DNA of 14,498 bases from an uncultured Bacilli bacterium (lineage in GTDB: Bacteria > Bacillota_I > Bacilli_A > RF39 > UBA660): the NCBI GenBank assembly GCA_910587535.1, contig CAJUKM010000018.1:1-14498 (forward strand), given 5' to 3'. How positions within the stretch are numbered: the stretch's first letter is position 1; every line of letters begins with the position of its first letter. Made by a program: the position numbers and the translations under genes. Under the pieces are notes generated by a model. The model ran no database searches, was not told the DNA's origin, and saw only the letters and a list, made by a program, of their open reading frames with translations. Shown piece after piece: positions 7,458 to 14,460 of the stretch.

Positions 7458-8141
7458 ATGAAAGGTAAATTGATAGTAATAGAGGGAACTGACTGTAGTG
7501 GTAAGGAAACTCAGACTAAAAGATTAGTAGAGAGATTAAAAAACGATGGACTCGACGTTTTCACAATGCCTTTTCCCGTATACGATGATCCTACAGGCAG
7601 AATAATTGGTGGCCCGATATTGGGCAAAAGTTATATTTGTCCATCTTATTTTGAAGATATAGCGCACACTTCACCGAAAGTTTTAGGGCTATATTATGCG
7701 GCCGACAGATTGTTCCATAAAGATTACATAACAGAAGCACTAGAAAAAGGAAAAATTGTCGTCCTCGACAGATATACGGTTTCTAATATGGGACATCAAG
7801 GTGGAAAGATGGACAGCCCAGAAGAGAGAGCCGAACTATACGAGTTTTATAAAGAACTAGAATATAAATTATTAGGGCTTCCTGAACCAGATGATATAAT
7901 TTTTCTCCATATGCCTAGTGACAAAGTAAAAGAGATAGTTCAAAGTAGAGATGAGACTTTGGATGAGACTGAAAGTGATATCGAGCACATCAAAAGAAGT
8001 GAAAAAGCATATTTAGAATTAAGTGAAAAATTTAATTTTAAAACTGTTTCTTGCATCGACGATGATGGAAACATAAGAAGCAGAGACGATATCGCAGAAA
8101 CAGTCTACGAAATAGCGAAGGAGATAATCGATGGTAGATAA
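7458..8141 (+). CDS. tmk: Thymidylate kinase (dTMP kinase)
   Basis: Phosphorylates dTMP to dTDP with ATP, needed for dTTP supply. The 227 residues start with a P-loop, GTDCSGKETQ (residues 10-19); a Cys replaces the usual Gly and a Glu the usual Ser/Ala of the family's GxDGxGKST pattern, a variant I associate with some Bacillota enzymes. D104-R-Y106 followed by TVSNMGHQGGK is the dTMP-binding DRY box. A LID-like region with Arg (SRDETLDETESD) lies near residue 155. Another member of the deoxynucleoside-phosphate kinase group is possible but less likely. It overlaps the next gene by 11 bases, which points to coupled translation, although the next product is not related in function. Confidence 0.85.
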   Translation: MKGKLIVIEGTDCSGKETQTKRLVERLKNDGLDVFTMPFPVYDDPTGRIIGGPILGKSYICPSYFEDIAHTSPKVLGLYYAADRLFHKDYITEALEKGKIVVLDRYTVSNMGHQGGKMDSPEERAELYEFYKELEYKLLGLPEPDDIIFLHMPSDKVKEIVQSRDETLDETESDIEHIKRSEKAYLELSEKFNFKTVSCIDDDGNIRSRDDIAETVYEIAKEIIDGR

Positions 8142-8646
8142 ATTAGTAAAGGGTATCTTAGGAATATTTGGCGGATTGACGGCTACCCTGACAGGAAAAT
8201 ACTTGACGATATTTCTGATCTCGCTTTTACCCATTCTAGAACTTCGCGGTGGCTTAATCGCCGCTTCTTTGATGGATGTACCAGTATGGCAAGCATTTTT
8301 AGTCTGTATAGGAGCGAACGTATTGGTGATACCGTTCGTCTTGTTATTCGTCGAAGCGCTGTTAAATATACTGTCGAAAATAGATTTTCTAAAGAATATT
8401 ATAGATCACTTCAAAGAAAAGACACTAAAAAAGAAAGATTCAATAGAAAAATATGGATATTTAGGGATAATGCTTTTCGTAGCGGTTCCACTTCCTGGAA
8501 GTGGAGCATGGACAGGATGCTTATTAGCAGTCCTCTTAGGACTCGATAAAAAGAAGAGCTTCTTAGCCGCACTTGCTGGGGTATTTATCGCGGGTATAAT
8601 AATGCTCATATTTTCATATGGAATTTTGAAAGGAATTATTGGTTAG
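8131..8646 (+). CDS. Small multidrug export family membrane protein (COG2426)
   Basis: An integral membrane protein of 171 residues. It carries the two signatures of the family annotated as putative small multidrug export proteins: LLPILELRGGLIAASL near residues 32-47 and VAVPLPGSGAWTGCLLAVLLGL near residues 117-138. Between them are two more hydrophobic stretches and a Lys-rich cytoplasmic loop (FKEKTLKKKDSIEKYG). The transported molecule is not known for the family; the name is historical. The ATG is inside the last codons of tmk and has its own AAGGAG at 8118-8123. The next gene starts directly after its TAG. Confidence 0.85.
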   Translation: MVDKLVKGILGIFGGLTATLTGKYLTIFLISLLPILELRGGLIAASLMDVPVWQAFLVCIGANVLVIPFVLLFVEALLNILSKIDFLKNIIDHFKEKTLKKKDSIEKYGYLGIMLFVAVPLPGSGAWTGCLLAVLLGLDKKKSFLAALAGVFIAGIIMLIFSYGILKGIIG

Positions 8647-10020
8647 ATGGAATTAAAAAGAGATATTGTAAAAGATATATTTAGAGAATACGATATAAGA
8701 GGAGAATATAAAACTCAAATAGACGAAGATACTGCTTATTCGATCGGATTAGCATATGGAACAAAGATAAGATCGCTTGGAAAAACGGTTTGTGTCGTTG
8801 GACACGATAACAGGTTGTCTGGAGAATCGCTTACAAACGCGTTAATCACGGGAATCAATGCAACAGGCGTAAGTGTCAAATACCTGAAGTTAGTCACTAC
8901 ACCTATGTACTACTTTGCATGCCTACATTTGGGGATAGATACAGGAGTTATGGTGACTGCAAGCCACAATCCAGTAGGAGATAACGGTTTTAAAATTGCT
9001 ATCGAAAATTACGATAATGCATGTGGTCCTAAAGTTAAAGAACTTTTGGATATTATCCTTAATGGTTCATTCGAGGAAGGTAATGGTACAGTAGAAGAAG
9101 TCGACATTAGAGCACCTTATATCGAAAGGGTTCTAAAAGACATAAAACTAAAAAGACGCCTAAAAGTAGTCGTCGATCCAGCCAATGCAACAGGATCTAT
9201 AATAGTAAAAGATATATTCGATAAAATAGATGCCGACGTAATATATATTAACGAAGAAAGCGATGGTACTTTTCCTAATCACCACCCAGATCCTAGCATT
9301 GAAGAAAATATGGAACAGTTAAAAAAGGCAGTAATAGAAGAAAAAGCCGATCTCGGTATCGGATTAGACGGAGATGCCGATAGAGTAGGAATAATAGCTG
9401 AAAACGGTAAATTCATCGCTGCCGACACAGTCATGGCGGTAATTTGGAACGATTTGATGCCAAAAGTTGAAAACAAAACAGCACTTTTCGATGTCAAATG
9501 TTCAAAACAATTAGAAGACGAAATATTGCGTTTAGGTGGAAAACCTTTTATCTATCGCACTGGAAATTCATATCTAAAGAATAAAATTAAAGAGATGGAT
9601 CTAGCTTTTGGCGGAGAACTATCAGGGCACCTCTTCTTTAGAGATAGATGGGACGGATTTGACGACGGAATATACGCCGGATTGAGAATTTTAGAGATTC
9701 TCTCGAACTCTAATCGCACATTTAGTCAGATATGCGAAAAATTCCCAGTTTACTTTAGTACACCTGAGATAAAGATTAAGACTACTGAAGATAAAAAATT
9801 TGGCATTGTCGATGAGGTCAAAGAATATTGTCACAAGCTATCTCTAACTACCATTCTAGAGGATGGAGTGAGAATCCAATATGAAGATGGATGGGCTTTA
9901 GTAAGAGCATCAAACACCGGTCCTAATCTTACACTTCGTTTCGAGGCAAAGACAGAAGACAGATTAAAAAAAATAAAAGAAGAATACATGACTTTAGTTC
10001 AAAAACTGAATGAAGAATAA
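8647..10020 (+). CDS. manB: Phosphomannomutase / phosphoglucomutase
   Basis: Moves phosphate between C6 and C1 of hexoses, feeding nucleotide sugars for wall and surface glycans. It belongs to the alpha-D-phosphohexomutase family and has 457 residues, the normal length. Catalytic loop TASHNP with Ser106 as the phosphoserine; metal loop G239-L-D-G-D-A-D-R with Asp241, Asp243 and Asp245; sugar-binding loop G322-G-E-L-S-G-H328; phosphate-binding loop R420-A-S-N-T-G-P. These match the PMM/PGM branch (FREYDIRG start, GGELSGH) better than GlmM, whose catalytic motif is also SASHNP-like but with other surroundings. Whether mannose or glucose is preferred cannot be read. The ATG touches the stop of the upstream gene, so all three genes form one operon. 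Confidence 0.93.
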   Translation: MELKRDIVKDIFREYDIRGEYKTQIDEDTAYSIGLAYGTKIRSLGKTVCVVGHDNRLSGESLTNALITGINATGVSVKYLKLVTTPMYYFACLHLGIDTGVMVTASHNPVGDNGFKIAIENYDNACGPKVKELLDIILNGSFEEGNGTVEEVDIRAPYIERVLKDIKLKRRLKVVVDPANATGSIIVKDIFDKIDADVIYINEESDGTFPNHHPDPSIEENMEQLKKAVIEEKADLGIGLDGDADRVGIIAENGKFIAADTVMAVIWNDLMPKVENKTALFDVKCSKQLEDEILRLGGKPFIYRTGNSYLKNKIKEMDLAFGGELSGHLFFRDRWDGFDDGIYAGLRILEILSNSNRTFSQICEKFPVYFSTPEIKIKTTEDKKFGIVDEVKEYCHKLSLTTILEDGVRIQYEDGWALVRASNTGPNLTLRFEAKTEDRLKKIKEEYMTLVQKLNEE

Positions 10021-10039
10021 AAAAATTATTCTTTTTTTT
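10012..10039 (+). terminator. A/T-rich terminator overlapping the manB stop
   Basis: AAGAATAA (10013-10020) pairs with TTATTCTT (10026-10033), loop of five A, then more T. The TAA stop is part of the left arm. With one G-C pair only, the stem is weak. Confidence 0.5.
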
Positions 10040-10051
10040 ATGTTTTAACAA

Positions 10052-10057
10052 TATAAT
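10052..10057 (+). promoter_or_regulatory. Possible -10 element upstream of spoIVFA
   Basis: TATAAT lies 21 bases before the ATG at 10074; AGGGTGA at 10063-10069 is the ribosome-binding site. The -35 position holds only TTCTTT, inside the terminator. I see no good sigma-E match here although the Bacillus spoIVF operon uses sigma-E. Confidence 0.35.
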
Positions 10058-10073
10058 TTATCAGGGTGAAAAC

Positions 10074-10703
10074 ATGGATACTTTCGAAGAAGAAAAACGA
10101 CGCATAAAAAAGAGAAGAGAAAATTATACTAATATAAAAAAAGATAATCAGAAAAATGAATCCAAAAAATATGTGACTTTACTCATTACGAGAATTTTAA
10201 TTGCCATTATATTATTTTTTGGACTTATAATATTTGCAAATACGACAAAAATTGGCAACAAGTTTGTAAAAGAAATAATGCTCAAAGACAATATGTCATT
10301 CTCTAAAATAGCCAATGTTTACGATCGTTATTTTGGAAACATAGTCCCTTTTGAAGACTTGATGAAAAACGACACGACAGTATTTAACGAAAAGATGACT
10401 TATGAAAATATTGCGAATTACAAAGAAGGTTATGAACTTACAGTCAAGGAAAACTATCTAGTTCCGACGATAAACTCGGGTATAGTCGTTTTTATCGGCG
10501 AAAAAGAAGGATTTGGCAATACGATAATTATTCAAGGAATAGATGAAATCGATTATTGGTATAGCAACATAGACAACTCTACTGTTGCGCTTTATGACTA
10601 TGTCGAAAAAGGTGAATATTTAGGAACATCTAAGGGTAATAAATTATACCTAACATTTAAAAAAGGAACAGAGTATCTAGATTACGATGAAGTTCTCGAG
10701 TAA
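10074..10703 (+). CDS. spoIVFA: Stage IV sporulation protein FA (SpoIVFB regulator)
   Basis: In Bacillus, SpoIVFA holds the protease SpoIVFB and its inhibitor BofA together in the outer forespore membrane and is cut when the forespore signals. This protein has 209 residues: a charged N-terminal part (KRRIKKRREN), one membrane segment near residues 35-55, and a C-terminal LytM (M23) domain from about residue 120. VALYDYVEKGEYLGT near residues 174-188 is nearly the same as the corresponding stretch of Bacillus SpoIVFA. As in Bacillus, the zinc ligands of active M23 peptidases are gone: the HxxxD position is Q, YxHL is YSNI, and the HxH strand is KLYLTF. It is shorter than the Bacillus protein (264), mostly by loss between the N-terminus and the membrane segment. 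It overlaps spoIVFB by 17 bases. Confidence 0.85.
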   Translation: MDTFEEEKRRIKKRRENYTNIKKDNQKNESKKYVTLLITRILIAIILFFGLIIFANTTKIGNKFVKEIMLKDNMSFSKIANVYDRYFGNIVPFEDLMKNDTTVFNEKMTYENIANYKEGYELTVKENYLVPTINSGIVVFIGEKEGFGNTIIIQGIDEIDYWYSNIDNSTVALYDYVEKGEYLGTSKGNKLYLTFKKGTEYLDYDEVLE

Positions 10704-11439
10704 AATAAAATTACATCCTCTCACATTTGTCGTTTTATTTGCTGGTTTTATCACAGGATATGTGAGATATATAGCCATGATTTTTTCTATAGTTATCATT
10801 CACGAATTCGGTCATATATGTTTTGCACACCTATTCAAAAGGAAAGTCGAATCGATTACTATTTTACCTTTTGGAGGATTGACTAAAATGTCGTCACTTG
10901 TCAGTGAAAATATCTTCGAAGATCTTCTAATCTCAGTCGGTGGCATCTTCTTTCAGACTATATTAGGATTGATCCTACTTTTATTAAACGATCGATCCCT
11001 CATCGACAGAAACACTTTCGAATTTTTAAACATGTACAATATGTTTATAATTGTGTTCAACATAGTCCCGATTTGTCCGCTAGACGGATACAAAATAATT
11101 AAACTGTTGAGCGAACTTTTTATTCCATTTAAAATATCTTTTATAATTTCAAGCACTATCAGTTTTATCCTCTTATCGATACTAGCGATCATTTTCCCCG
11201 ATATATTCAAAGATAATATTTTTATCTTTATATTTTTAATTTTTATGACTTTGGAAGAGACAAAAAATTGTTCATTCATAATGAATCGTTTTTATATAGA
11301 GAGGATGAATCACGACTTCGACTACTCACCAAAGAAGATAACGAGAAAAGAAAAAATGTTTAAAAATAGAGTGAATTACATAGGCAAAATTCACGAAAAA
11401 AAGTTCTTAAAAGATTTTTTTATGGGCAAAAGCTACTAA
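10687..11439 (+). CDS. spoIVFB: Stage IV sporulation protein FB, site-2 metalloprotease, lacking the CBS domain
   Basis: Membrane metalloprotease (family M50) that cuts pro-sigma-K in the mother cell of spore formers. The zinc motif H39-E-F-G-H43 lies in a membrane helix; the third ligand is D133 in NIVPICPLDGYK, where the common LDGG is LDGY. The family strand LPFGGLTKM follows the first motif, as in Bacillus. After the last membrane segment (about residue 190) the protein keeps an LEE-x-RFYIER region and then ends at residue 250. Bacillus SpoIVFB (288) has a CBS domain there that senses ATP; here only a short basic tail remains. The start overlaps the end of spoIVFA; no good ribosome-binding site is visible at the correct distance (AAAGG is about 19 bases off), which suggests coupled translation. 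Confidence 0.88.
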   Translation: MKFSSKIKLHPLTFVVLFAGFITGYVRYIAMIFSIVIIHEFGHICFAHLFKRKVESITILPFGGLTKMSSLVSENIFEDLLISVGGIFFQTILGLILLLLNDRSLIDRNTFEFLNMYNMFIIVFNIVPICPLDGYKIIKLLSELFIPFKISFIISSTISFILLSILAIIFPDIFKDNIFIFIFLIFMTLEETKNCSFIMNRFYIERMNHDFDYSPKKITRKEKMFKNRVNYIGKIHEKKFLKDFFMGKSY

Positions 11440-11466
11440 GCACTTTATTTTTTAGTTAAATTAAAC

Positions 11467-11472
11467 TATAAT
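11467..11472 (+). promoter_or_regulatory. Possible -10 element for cdsA
   Basis: TATAAT sits 17 bases ahead of the ATG at 11490 in the 50-base gap after spoIVFB; the -35 position has TTTATT. AGGTGA at 11479-11484 is the ribosome-binding site. This would let cdsA and rseP be made in growing cells without the sporulation genes. No terminator is seen in this gap. Confidence 0.45.
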
Positions 11473-11489
11473 ATCAATAGGTGAATAAG

Positions 11490-12281
11490 ATGAAGAGTAG
11501 ATTGATCAGTGTAGCTATAATGATTCTAATTTTTGTTCCAATTCTAATAATAGGTGGATTACCTTTTAGAATTGCGATGGGAGTTATAGCAATTCTAGCA
11601 TACAGAGAAATTTTAAATTTAAAAGGAATAAACAAATATCCAAAAATAGTAGAGCTATTAGGACTTTTCACAATACTGATGAATACTTTTTCCAATAGGG
11701 ATATTTTATATAGTTCTATCGGATTGGATTATAAATATATCGTTGCGTCTTTTCTTCTCATGTTCATGCCGACCCTCTTTTATCATGAAAAGGGTAATTA
11801 TACGACGAAAGAAGCCTTCGAGCTTACTTCTTTCATAATGTTTTTGGGAATCGTTTTAAACTTAGCATCGAATATTTTAATATACGAAAAAATTTATTTC
11901 ATAATGATAATCTTGATAACAGTTCTTACGGACACATTCGCTTATATAGTCGGAAAGATGATCGGCAGACACACTTTTACCAAAATAAGCCCGAACAAAA
12001 CGGTTGAGGGATGTTTAGGTGGAATAATAATGGGATCGATTCTTACGAGCATCTTTTACGCCACTTTCATAGATGTAAAACCTCTAACGACAGTTATTCC
12101 TGTAATAATCGTTTTAACAATAGTATGTGAGATAGGAGATCTTTTCTACAGTGCCATTAAGCGTGAGCGAGGCATAAAAGATTTTTCCAATCTTATTCCG
12201 GGACACGGAGGAGTGTTAGATAGGATAGATAGCATTACGTTCGTCATATTGGCATTCGTATTGCTAAAAAATTTGATATAA
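11490..12281 (+). CDS. cdsA: Phosphatidate cytidylyltransferase (CDP-diacylglycerol synthase)
   Basis: Makes CDP-diacylglycerol from phosphatidic acid and CTP at the membrane, the entry to phosphatidylglycerol and cardiolipin. The protein has 263 residues and many membrane segments. The family signature S-x-x-K-R-x4-K-D-x3-L-I-P-G-H-G-G-x2-D-R-x-D is complete, from S221 to D247 with D244 and D247 as metal ligands. TDTFAYIVGKMIGRH and the conserved SPNKTVEG come earlier (about residues 149-175). I choose the ATG at 11490 because the GTG at 11481 lies within the ribosome-binding site AGGTGA. rseP follows after 19 bases. In Bacillus the order is uppS-cdsA-dxr-rseP; here dxr is missing and spoIVFAB stands upstream. 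Confidence 0.95.
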   Translation: MKSRLISVAIMILIFVPILIIGGLPFRIAMGVIAILAYREILNLKGINKYPKIVELLGLFTILMNTFSNRDILYSSIGLDYKYIVASFLLMFMPTLFYHEKGNYTTKEAFELTSFIMFLGIVLNLASNILIYEKIYFIMIILITVLTDTFAYIVGKMIGRHTFTKISPNKTVEGCLGGIIMGSILTSIFYATFIDVKPLTTVIPVIIVLTIVCEIGDLFYSAIKRERGIKDFSNLIPGHGGVLDRIDSITFVILAFVLLKNLI

Positions 12282-12300
12282 GAAAGGTTCGGAATTTTTT

Positions 12301-13365
12301 ATGATAGCATTCATTTTATTAATCGTCATTTTAGGAATATTGATTTTTGTACACGAATTGGGACATTTTTTGACAGCTAAAAATAGAGGAGCTTACGTGT
12401 ATGAGTTTGCACTCGGAATGGGGCCTAAGATATTCAGTTTTAAAAGAAAGAACAAAAACGATCCGACGGTCTACAGCCTACGTCTTTTTCCAATAGGCGG
12501 TTTTTGTGCCATAGCAGGTGAAGTTGATGAGAATGACGGAATGGACGTCAAACTAGAAAAAAAAGACTACATGTGCAATAAGAAAATATGGGAAAGATGC
12601 TTAATACTGATCGCTGGTGTCACGATGAATTTCCTAACAGGAATATTGATACTATTTATATCGGCACTCATCTGGGGAGCAACAGAGCAGAAAAGTTTTG
12701 TCGGATTAGTTGCAGAAGATTCTCCTATTGAAAAAGCTGGTATCGAAGTTGGAGATAGAATTATATCTATCAATGGAAAGAAGACTGGCACTTGGGACGA
12801 AGTTATTCTCGCTTTAAATCTTAAAGTCAAAGACGAAAACTACGAATTTAGCGTAAAAAAAGAAAATGGCGATATAAAAAACTATACTATAACGCCACTA
12901 ATAGAGAGAGACTACGAGGGAAAAATCGTCAAAAAAACTTTTGGAGTTGGACAAGTTGCTGAAAGAAGAAACGGTTTTGTAAATGCCATAAAGTACGCAT
13001 TTGAAAAAACTGGATCTATCCTATCCTCTATGGGTATGATTATATCATCATTAGTAACAGGAAAACTGTCATTAAATGCACTTTCTGGACCTATAGGAGT
13101 CTATTCAGTCGTCGGAGAAGCAGCTAACACTAGTGTCGAATCTGTATTATATCTGATGGCCTATTTGAGCTTAAATTTAGGCTTTATAAATATCCTTCCA
13201 TTCCCTGCCTTCGACGGAGGGAGAGTATTATTCCTCTTAATAGAGGCAATTCGCAAAAAGAAGATGAATCCGAAAATCGAAAATGGTATCAATGCGATAG
13301 GCTTTGCCTTATTGATGCTTTTGATGATAATCATTTCGATAAAAGATATATTAAATCTATTTTAA
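12301..13365 (+). CDS. rseP: RIP (site-2) metalloprotease RseP/RasP
   Basis: Cuts membrane-embedded remnants of anti-sigma factors, signal peptides and FtsL-type proteins. The zinc motif H18-E-L-G-H22 is in the first membrane helix; GGFCAIAGE follows at about residue 67; one PDZ domain spans about 133-200 (SPIEKAGIEVGDRIISING); the third ligand D305 is in NILPFPAFDGGR, where Phe replaces the usual Leu. The last helix ends at the C-terminus. 354 residues is normal for one-PDZ Gram-positive members. AAGAAAGG lies 13 bases before the ATG, with a run of T between, a little far for an ideal site. A terminator overlaps its stop. Confidence 0.95.
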   Translation: MIAFILLIVILGILIFVHELGHFLTAKNRGAYVYEFALGMGPKIFSFKRKNKNDPTVYSLRLFPIGGFCAIAGEVDENDGMDVKLEKKDYMCNKKIWERCLILIAGVTMNFLTGILILFISALIWGATEQKSFVGLVAEDSPIEKAGIEVGDRIISINGKKTGTWDEVILALNLKVKDENYEFSVKKENGDIKNYTITPLIERDYEGKIVKKTFGVGQVAERRNGFVNAIKYAFEKTGSILSSMGMIISSLVTGKLSLNALSGPIGVYSVVGEAANTSVESVLYLMAYLSLNLGFINILPFPAFDGGRVLFLLIEAIRKKKMNPKIENGINAIGFALLMLLMIIISIKDILNLF

Positions 13366-13390
13366 AAATGCTTTTCGAGAGCGTTTTTTT
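13364..13390 (+). terminator. Terminator after rseP
   Basis: AAAAATGCT (13364-13372) pairs with AGCGTTTTT (13380-13388), one G-U pair, short T/C/G/A-rich loop, then more T. Its left arm starts in the rseP stop codon. Confidence 0.75.
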
Positions 13391-13462
13391 TATTGAAATA
13401 AATTCTATGATGAGAAAAACTCAATGACACCCGGTAAAATATAAGTAGAAGGAGGTAAAAAG

Positions 13463-14149
13463 ATGGACAATAAAGAATTCATCATAGATATCGTAAAGAA
13501 AAACTGGCTCGCAATAATATCGGTTATAATTGCGATCACCTCGATTACTGTAAGTGGTCTATACGTATATTATAAAATCGATGATCGATCGTCCGAAATA
13601 TCCTCAAAAGAAGATGAAATAGTTTTAGACGATAGTACTTTAGAGGAAGAAAAAAATTATGTCGAAGTAGACGTCAAAGGAGCAGTAAAAAAACCTGGAG
13701 TTTACACACTTCTAGAGGGTTCTAATATATCTAATGCGATCGCTTTAGCAGGTGGTATAACGACAAAAGCTACGACTGAAAATGTAAACCTATCGAAAAA
13801 ATTAAAAGATGAAATGGTAGTTTACATATTTACCAAAGAAGAACTCAAAAAGAGTTTAGACTCGAACAAACTCACCTGTGAGATTCCGAAATGTGAATGT
13901 GAAACGATTAAAGTAGATAATTGTGTCGACGATAAAAAAGAAGAAGTTCAAAAGGACGATAAGATTTCACTCAATCGTGCCTCTATAGAAGAGCTATCTT
14001 CTCTCGATGGAATAGGAGAATCGAAAGCAAAAGCGATCGTAGAATATAGAACTCAAAATGGAGATTTTAAAACCATCGATGAAGTCAAAAACGTCAGTGG
14101 AATCGGCGACTTACTGTTCGATAAAATTAAAGATAAAATAACTATATAG
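13463..14149 (+). CDS. comEA: Competence protein ComEA (DNA receptor) with a cysteine-rich linker
   Basis: Membrane-anchored DNA-binding protein that takes up DNA outside the cell during natural transformation. Order of parts in the 228 residues: cytoplasmic start, one membrane segment (about 15-37), acidic linker, an SLBB/beta-grasp domain (66-123, YVEVDVKGAVKKPGVY...ALAGGI), then a linker with four cysteines C139-x4-C144-x-C146-x7-C154, and a tandem helix-hairpin-helix domain at the end with LDGIG (181-185) and VSGIG (211-215). The last domain contacts DNA. The cysteines are on the outside and are not part of the usual ComEA pattern as I know it. A very strong ribosome-binding site, AAGGAGGT at 13449-13456, precedes the ATG by 6 bases. 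ComEC, the usual partner, is not the next gene. Confidence 0.93.
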   Translation: MDNKEFIIDIVKKNWLAIISVIIAITSITVSGLYVYYKIDDRSSEISSKEDEIVLDDSTLEEEKNYVEVDVKGAVKKPGVYTLLEGSNISNAIALAGGITTKATTENVNLSKKLKDEMVVYIFTKEELKKSLDSNKLTCEIPKCECETIKVDNCVDDKKEEVQKDDKISLNRASIEELSSLDGIGESKAKAIVEYRTQNGDFKTIDEVKNVSGIGDLLFDKIKDKITI

Positions 14150-14170
14150 AAAGAAGGACAAATAATAATT

Positions 14171-14434
14171 ATGGCAGCACTGAGATCTAAAGATATTAAA
14201 AAATTTCGTATGGAGTTAGGACGTTTTCTGCACGACTATTACATGAAATTCGGTGAAGAAAAATATGAACAATTTCTAACTAAATTGAGCCCATCTATGA
14301 TAAAAGAATATGGAGAACCTTTTTCTAGTGAAAACTTGAGAATTATGGAAGCTGAATATGTAACTTTTAATAAAAGACTCCAGACAGATAAAGAATTAGA
14401 TGAAGAAAAAGACTCTTTCAAAGATATTAAATAA
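14171..14434 (+). CDS. Small soluble protein of unknown function
   Basis: I do not recognise this protein of 87 residues. It is highly charged (many Lys and Glu) without a membrane segment or a cysteine, and looks mainly helical: RMELGRFLHDYYMKFGEEKYEQFL is likely one long helix and the C-terminal third (FNKRLQTDKELDEEKDSF) another. AAGGA at 14154-14158 lies 12 bases before the ATG. It follows comEA by 21 bases, so the two are likely co-transcribed, in the position where comEC often stands. Base use is like that of its neighbours, and the clean start and end make it likely to be real. Confidence 0.7.
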   Translation: MAALRSKDIKKFRMELGRFLHDYYMKFGEEKYEQFLTKLSPSMIKEYGEPFSSENLRIMEAEYVTFNKRLQTDKELDEEKDSFKDIK

Positions 14435-14460
14435 CCAGATTTTTTATCTTTTTCTTTTAA
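14420..14460 (+). terminator. Weak terminator-like structure at the right edge
   Basis: AAAGATA (14420-14426) can pair with TATCTTT (14445-14451), loop of 18 bases, followed by TTCTTTT. The left arm is in the last codons of the small gene. All A/T except one pair and a long loop, so it is doubtful. The remaining bases to 14498 are T-rich and hold nothing I can name. Confidence 0.3.

Noticed and set aside
8286..8549. Plus-strand open frame of 87 codons inside the small multidrug export gene
   Set aside because: It is rich in Arg and Ser in an odd way, lies fully in a conserved gene in another frame, and resembles no protein I know.
614..11483. GTG starts at 614, 3414 and 11481
   Set aside because: Each lies in or right at the ribosome-binding region of a better ATG 9 bases further on; the protein starts there also look better (signal peptide or membrane helix).
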